A stretch of DNA of 64,000 bases, from the NCBI RefSeq assembly GCF_039522165.1, contig NZ_BAAADE010000002.1, forward strand, positions 496,001-560,000, given 5' to 3'. Positions 60,383 to 64,000 of this stretch are shown here, piece after piece. The notes beneath the pieces were generated by a model that ran no database searches, was not told the DNA's origin, and was given only the letters and a program-made list of their open reading frames with translations. The translations under genes were made by a program, and so were the position numbers. Position 1 is the stretch's first letter. Each line of letters starts with the position of its first letter. Origin of the DNA: Paenochrobactrum glaciei. GTDB taxonomy: Bacteria > Pseudomonadota > Alphaproteobacteria > Rhizobiales > Rhizobiaceae.

Positions 60383-63205
60383 GTGTCAAATCTAACTCCG
60401 CCACCCGGTTCAGATGATGCCAATGGTCCAATTGGGCCGAGCGGTATTGAACCGATTTCAATCGTTGAGGAAATGCAGCGTTCCTATCTCGATTACGCAA
60501 TGAGCGTTATCGTGAGTCGCGCGCTTCCTGATGTGCGCGACGGGCTGAAGCCTGTTCATCGTCGTATTATGCATGCGATGAATGAAATGGGGCTCGCCTG
60601 GAACAAACCATATCGTAAATCCGCCGGTGTCGTCGGTGAGGTTATGGGTAAGTATCACCCGCATGGTGATGCTTCTATCTATGACGCACTCGTCCGTATG
60701 GCGCAGGATTTCTCGCTCCGCGAGCCGTTGATCAACGGGCAGGGGAACTTTGGTTCCATTGACGGTGATCCGCCGGCTGCGATGCGTTATACTGAGTGCC
60801 GTCTGCAAAAAGTTTCTGAATATTTGCTGGCCGATATCGATAAAGATACGGTTGATTTTCAGGACAACTATGATGGCCGAGAACACGAACCGCGCGTTCT
60901 GCCAGCCCGTTTTCCAAACCTTCTGGTCAACGGTTCCGGCGGTATTGCTGTTGGTATGGCGACCAATATTCCGCCGCATAATCTGGGTGAAATTATCGAT
61001 GGCTGCGTTGCGCTGATCGATAATCCGGAAATCAGCCTTGAAGAAATGATGGAAATCATTCCGGGCCCTGACTTCCCGACGGGCGGTATCATTCTTGGTC
61101 GTTCCGGCATTCATTCAGCCTACAGCACAGGCCGCGGCTCTGTGATCATGCGTGGTCGCACTGCTATTGAACCGATGCGTGGTGATCGCGAAGCTATTGT
61201 TATCACCGAAGTTCCTTATCAGGTGAATAAGGCTTCGATGATTGAAAAAATGGCTGAATTGGTGCGCGATAAGCGTATCGAAGGCATTTCTGATCTGCGT
61301 GACGAATCTGATCGTGACGGCTACCGCGTTGTGGTGGAGCTGAAGCGCGATGCTGTTGCTGATGTGGTGCTGAACCAGCTGTTCCGTTACACCCCGCTGC
61401 AAACGTCATTTGGCTGCAACATGGTTGCGCTGAATGGTGGTAAGCCAGAACTGATGGTTCTGCTTGATATGCTGCGCGCATTTGTGTCCTTCCGTGAAGA
61501 AGTTGTCACCCGCCGCACCAAGTTCCTGCTCAATAAAGCCCGCGAACGCGCCCATGTCTTGGTTGGTTTGGCGATTGCTGTTGCCAATATTGACGAGATT
61601 ATTGCGCTGATCCGCCGTGCGCCGGATCCGACAACTGCACGTGAGCAGTTGATGGAACGCCGTTGGCCTGCGGCTGATGTGGCACCACTGATCCGTTTGA
61701 TCGATGATCCGCGTCATAAGATCAACGAAGACAGCACTTACAATCTGTCGGAAGAGCAGGCGCGTGCAATTCTTGAATTGCGCTTGCAGCGTCTGACCGC
61801 TTTGGGTCGTGATGAAATTGCCGATGAACTGAACAAAATCGGCGAAGAAATCCGCGATTATCTCGACATTCTGGCCTCGCGTGAACGCGTGATGACCATT
61901 GTGAAGGATGAGCTTAAGGCTGTTCATGACGAATTTGCTACCCCACGCCGCACCGAGCTTGGTGCCGGTGGCGCTGAAATGGACGATGAAGACCTGATCG
62001 CACGTGAAGATATGGTGGTGACTGTCAGTCACGCCGGTTATATCAAGCGCGTGCCATTGGCCACTTATCGTGCGCAGCGCCGTGGCGGCAAGGGTCGTTC
62101 CGGCATGACAACGCGCGATGAAGATTCGGTCACACGTCTCTTCGTTGCCAATACGCATACGCCTGTTCTGTTCTTCTCTTCACGCGGTATCGTTTATAAA
62201 GAGAAGGTCTGGCGCTTGCCGATCGGTACGCCGCAATCACGCGGTAAAGCGCTGATCAATATGCTGCCATTGCAGCAGGGCGAACGTATCACCACCATTA
62301 TGCCATTGCCTGAGGATGAAGATTCATGGGCAAATCTGGACGTGATGTTTGCAACCACGCGCGGTACTGTGCGTCGTAACAAGCTGAGCGACTTTGTTCA
62401 GGTTAATCGCAATGGTAAAATTGCGATGAAACTGGAAGATGACGGCGACGAAATCCTCTCAGTCGATACATGTACCGAGTTTGACGATGTGCTTCTGACA
62501 GCGGCTGGCGGCCAGTGTATCCGCTTCCCTGTTACTGATGTGCGTGTCTTTGCCGGACGTAATTCGATCGGTGTTCGCGGTATCAATATGGCTGAGGGCG
62601 ATCGCATTATTTCGATGGCAATTCTTGGTCACGTCGATGCAACGCCGGCTGAGCGTACTGCCTATCTGAAACGTGTCATTGCGGAACGTAGAAATGCGGC
62701 CGGTGATGATGTTGAAGATGTGGTGGCACTGGAAGAGGGCGTCGAAGATACAGAGCTTAATGATGAGCGCTTTGAAGAGCTGAAAGCCCGCGAGCAGACT
62801 GTTTTGACGGTTAGTGAGTTTGGTTACGGCAAGCGTTCTTCATCTTATGAATTCCGTATTTCAGGCCGTGGCGGTAAGGGTATCCGCGCAACCGATACAT
62901 CGAAAACTGATGAAATCGGCAAGCTGATTGCTCTGTTCCCGGTTGAGCCAAGCGATCAGATTCTGTTGGTTTCTGATGGTGGACAGCTGATCCGCGTACC
63001 GGTTGAAGGTATTCGTATTGCCGGACGTTCCACTAAGGGTGTGACGATTTTCAACACAGCCGATGGTGAGAAGGTCGTTTCTGTCGAGCGCATTTCCGAA
63101 ACGGAAAGCGACGATGAAGATGAGGGCGATGTTGCAGTTGAAGGTGGTGAGGGCGCACAGGCAAGTGCTCCTGAAGCGTCTCAACCGGCACCGGACGCCG
63201 AATAA
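60383..63205 (+). CDS. gyrA: DNA gyrase subunit A
   Basis: GyrA cleaves and rejoins DNA during ATP-driven negative supercoiling. The 940-residue protein has the N-terminal breakage-reunion domain with catalytic Y136 (AAMRYTECRL). The C-terminal beta-pinwheel starts with the GyrA box (QRRGGKGR), which separates it from ParC. A ~35-residue insertion rich in Asp/Glu lies in the pinwheel (AGDDVEDVVALEEGVEDTE), as is common in alphaproteobacteria, and there is an acidic C-terminal tail. Residue 97, at the position of E. coli Ser83, is Ala. It starts with GTG. coaD follows, as in relatives. Confidence 0.98.
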   Translation: MSNLTPPPGSDDANGPIGPSGIEPISIVEEMQRSYLDYAMSVIVSRALPDVRDGLKPVHRRIMHAMNEMGLAWNKPYRKSAGVVGEVMGKYHPHGDASIYDALVRMAQDFSLREPLINGQGNFGSIDGDPPAAMRYTECRLQKVSEYLLADIDKDTVDFQDNYDGREHEPRVLPARFPNLLVNGSGGIAVGMATNIPPHNLGEIIDGCVALIDNPEISLEEMMEIIPGPDFPTGGIILGRSGIHSAYSTGRGSVIMRGRTAIEPMRGDREAIVITEVPYQVNKASMIEKMAELVRDKRIEGISDLRDESDRDGYRVVVELKRDAVADVVLNQLFRYTPLQTSFGCNMVALNGGKPELMVLLDMLRAFVSFREEVVTRRTKFLLNKARERAHVLVGLAIAVANIDEIIALIRRAPDPTTAREQLMERRWPAADVAPLIRLIDDPRHKINEDSTYNLSEEQARAILELRLQRLTALGRDEIADELNKIGEEIRDYLDILASRERVMTIVKDELKAVHDEFATPRRTELGAGGAEMDDEDLIAREDMVVTVSHAGYIKRVPLATYRAQRRGGKGRSGMTTRDEDSVTRLFVANTHTPVLFFSSRGIVYKEKVWRLPIGTPQSRGKALINMLPLQQGERITTIMPLPEDEDSWANLDVMFATTRGTVRRNKLSDFVQVNRNGKIAMKLEDDGDEILSVDTCTEFDDVLLTAAGGQCIRFPVTDVRVFAGRNSIGVRGINMAEGDRIISMAILGHVDATPAERTAYLKRVIAERRNAAGDDVEDVVALEEGVEDTELNDERFEELKAREQTVLTVSEFGYGKRSSSYEFRISGRGGKGIRATDTSKTDEIGKLIALFPVEPSDQILLVSDGGQLIRVPVEGIRIAGRSTKGVTIFNTADGEKVVSVERISETESDDEDEGDVAVEGGEGAQASAPEASQPAPDAE

Positions 63206-63223
63206 AGTAATAAACTAAAAAAG

Positions 63224-63257
63224 AAGGGCGGTGCTTTAAAAGCGCCGCCCTTTTTAA
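63224..63257 (+). terminator. gyrA terminator
   Basis: GGGCGGTGCTTT and AAAGCGCCGCCC pair with one wobble, followed by TTTTTAAAT. Confidence 0.85.
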
Positions 63258-63429
63258 ATGCCAAGACTGGAGGGAATTGGCTGTTTCATCGGAATTAAAA
63301 TCTTGTCAATTCTTACGAATTGAATTTAATATTATGTTTAAAATCAATAGTTTATTTTGTTTTTCTTATAATGCGATTCATGCAGAATTATGTGTTTAAG
63401 GGTGGTGAGTGCAGCTGGGGCAAGATGAC

Positions 63430-63579
63430 TTAAAAGTGGGGGCTTTTATGCATTGCTTGCCAGTAAAAAGCGCCATTCGATTTGTTCTGACGCTTGGATG
63501 CACGTTCTTCCAGCAGCAAAATAATTGCTGAGGCTGCCATTGCGATCATCATGGATAAAGCGAGTAGAAAAATCATCAT
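63430..63579 (-). CDS. small membrane protein ORF (49 aa)
   Basis: A frame too short to be called by length alone. It starts with ATG-ATG after AAAGGAAACTGAG, a convincing ribosome-binding site. The product starts MMIFLLALSMMIAMAASA and continues hydrophobic to about residue 23, then becomes charged (EERASKRQNKSNG) and ends WQAMHKSPHF. This is a plausible single-helix membrane protein with a cytoplasmic basic tail. No family is recognised and no terminator is clear. The remaining gyrA-coaD space (63258-63429 and 63580-63822) is AT-rich with nothing else seen. Confidence 0.5.
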   Translation of the reverse strand: MMIFLLALSMMIAMAASAIILLLEERASKRQNKSNGAFYWQAMHKSPHF

Positions 63580-63822
63580 CTCAGTTTCCTTTCATCAGAG
63601 AAACGCAGAAACTGACAATTGGTTTCATTGTGGTTGCAATTATTTTTAAAATAATGCGAAGAAAGATTTTTGTATCTTTTCGAAAATACAAATTTTAAAA
63701 GTGCTGACCATTTCAGTAAGGCTTGTGAATTTTGATTGAAACCGTGCTGCAATTGCAGGATAGATTTGTTTTTCCTTATTCGGCATGTTGAAAATGATGC
63801 GCAAAAAGGTTAGCTGACAGAT

Positions 63823-64000
63823 ATGACAACAGCGATTTATGCGGGCTCATTTGACCCGGTCACCAATGGCCATATGGATGTTTTGAAAGGGGCGTTGCGT
63901 CTTTCTGAGCATGTTATTGTTGCCATCGGCATTCACCCCGGAAAAAAACCGCTTTTCACTTTTGAAGAGCGCGTATCGCTGATTGAGCAAGCCGTTTCCG
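63823..64000 (+). CDS. coaD: phosphopantetheine adenylyltransferase, N-terminal part (3' truncated by window edge)
   Basis: CoaD adenylates 4'-phosphopantetheine in coenzyme A synthesis. The first 59 residues are present: the start TAIYAGSFDPVTNGHMDVLK, with the nucleotidyltransferase HxGH-type motif (NGHMD), and VIVAIGIHPGKKPLFTFEERV. The rest lies beyond the window. The position after gyrA is as in Brucella and Bartonella. Confidence 0.96.
   Translation, partial: MTTAIYAGSFDPVTNGHMDVLKGALRLSEHVIVAIGIHPGKKPLFTFEERVSLIEQAVS

Noticed and set aside
19030..63205. parC and gyrA as a duplicated gene pair
   Set aside because: They are the two standard ancient type IIA paralogues; gyrA has the GyrA box and parC does not.
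1..64000. tRNA, rRNA, CRISPR, prophage or insertion sequence
   Set aside because: No cloverleaf-type sequence, regularly spaced repeats, transposase or phage gene was seen; a covariance-model tRNA scan was not possible here.

Overview
The window looks like a chromosomal housekeeping segment of an alphaproteobacterium of the order Hyphomicrobiales (Rhizobiales), most like the Brucellaceae. The evidence is gene content and order: lpdA-lipA-ratA-cinA-ispDF-dusB-ntrBC, ppk-ppx-rnd-aspS, nrdR-ribD-ribE-nusB, plsX-fabH-ihfA-merR, purC-purS-purQ-purL, popZ-like-valS, and gyrA-coaD. Family-level markers agree: a fused IspDF, an IalB-type protein, a PopZ-like protein, a proton-pumping pyrophosphatase and RIME-like palindromic repeats. 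Base composition looks moderate (about half GC by eye), lower than I expect for Brucella itself, so a lower-GC relative such as Pseudochrobactrum is possible. That genus guess is inference. No rRNA, tRNA, CRISPR array, prophage or insertion sequence was found.

Layout. 1-8.2 kb: the 3' end of lpdA, two small membrane proteins, lipoate synthesis (lipA), ratA, the convergent cinA/ispDF pair, dusB and the nitrogen two-component pair ntrB-ntrC. 8.2-8.8 kb is non-coding and holds a candidate minus-strand small RNA. 8.8-17.5 kb: an FAD monooxygenase, an NDUFS6-type zinc-finger protein, the polyphosphate operon ppk-ppx, rnd and aspS. 17.6-26.7 kb: an unknown exported protein, parC, a drug/metabolite-type transporter, the leucyl/arginyl-tRNA protein transferase, an RDD protein, hemB, a 3-hydroxyisobutyryl-CoA hydrolase-like enzyme and a membrane protein. 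27-35.3 kb: an L,D-transpeptidase, glyA, the nrdR-ribD-ribE-nusB cluster (no ribH), and hppA.

35.4-48.5 kb: bamE, a cytochrome bc1 assembly chaperone, DUF177, plsX-fabH (phospholipid and fatty-acid initiation), ihfA, a MerR regulator, a PhnA-like protein, lipB and the purine cluster (purL, purQ, purS, purC) interrupted by a GST and a small lipoprotein. 48.5-64 kb: YdcF, a very small membrane protein, a PopZ-like polar organiser, valS, a FadL-type outer-membrane protein, a DUF2059 protein, rpiA, gph, an IalB protein, a YejA-like peptide-binding protein, marC, gyrA, a small hydrophobic ORF and the 5' end of coaD.

Most genes are core metabolism, and transcription units are cleanly separated by strong stem-loop terminators. 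I did not find a convincing new multi-gene system. The observations most worth a second look are the candidate sRNA after ntrC, the lack of ntrYX and of ribH at positions where relatives carry them (a RIME-like repeat lies in the ribE-nusB gap), two very small membrane-protein ORFs, a perfect 11-bp inverted repeat between purC and ydcF, and alanine at the quinolone-resistance position in both GyrA and ParC.
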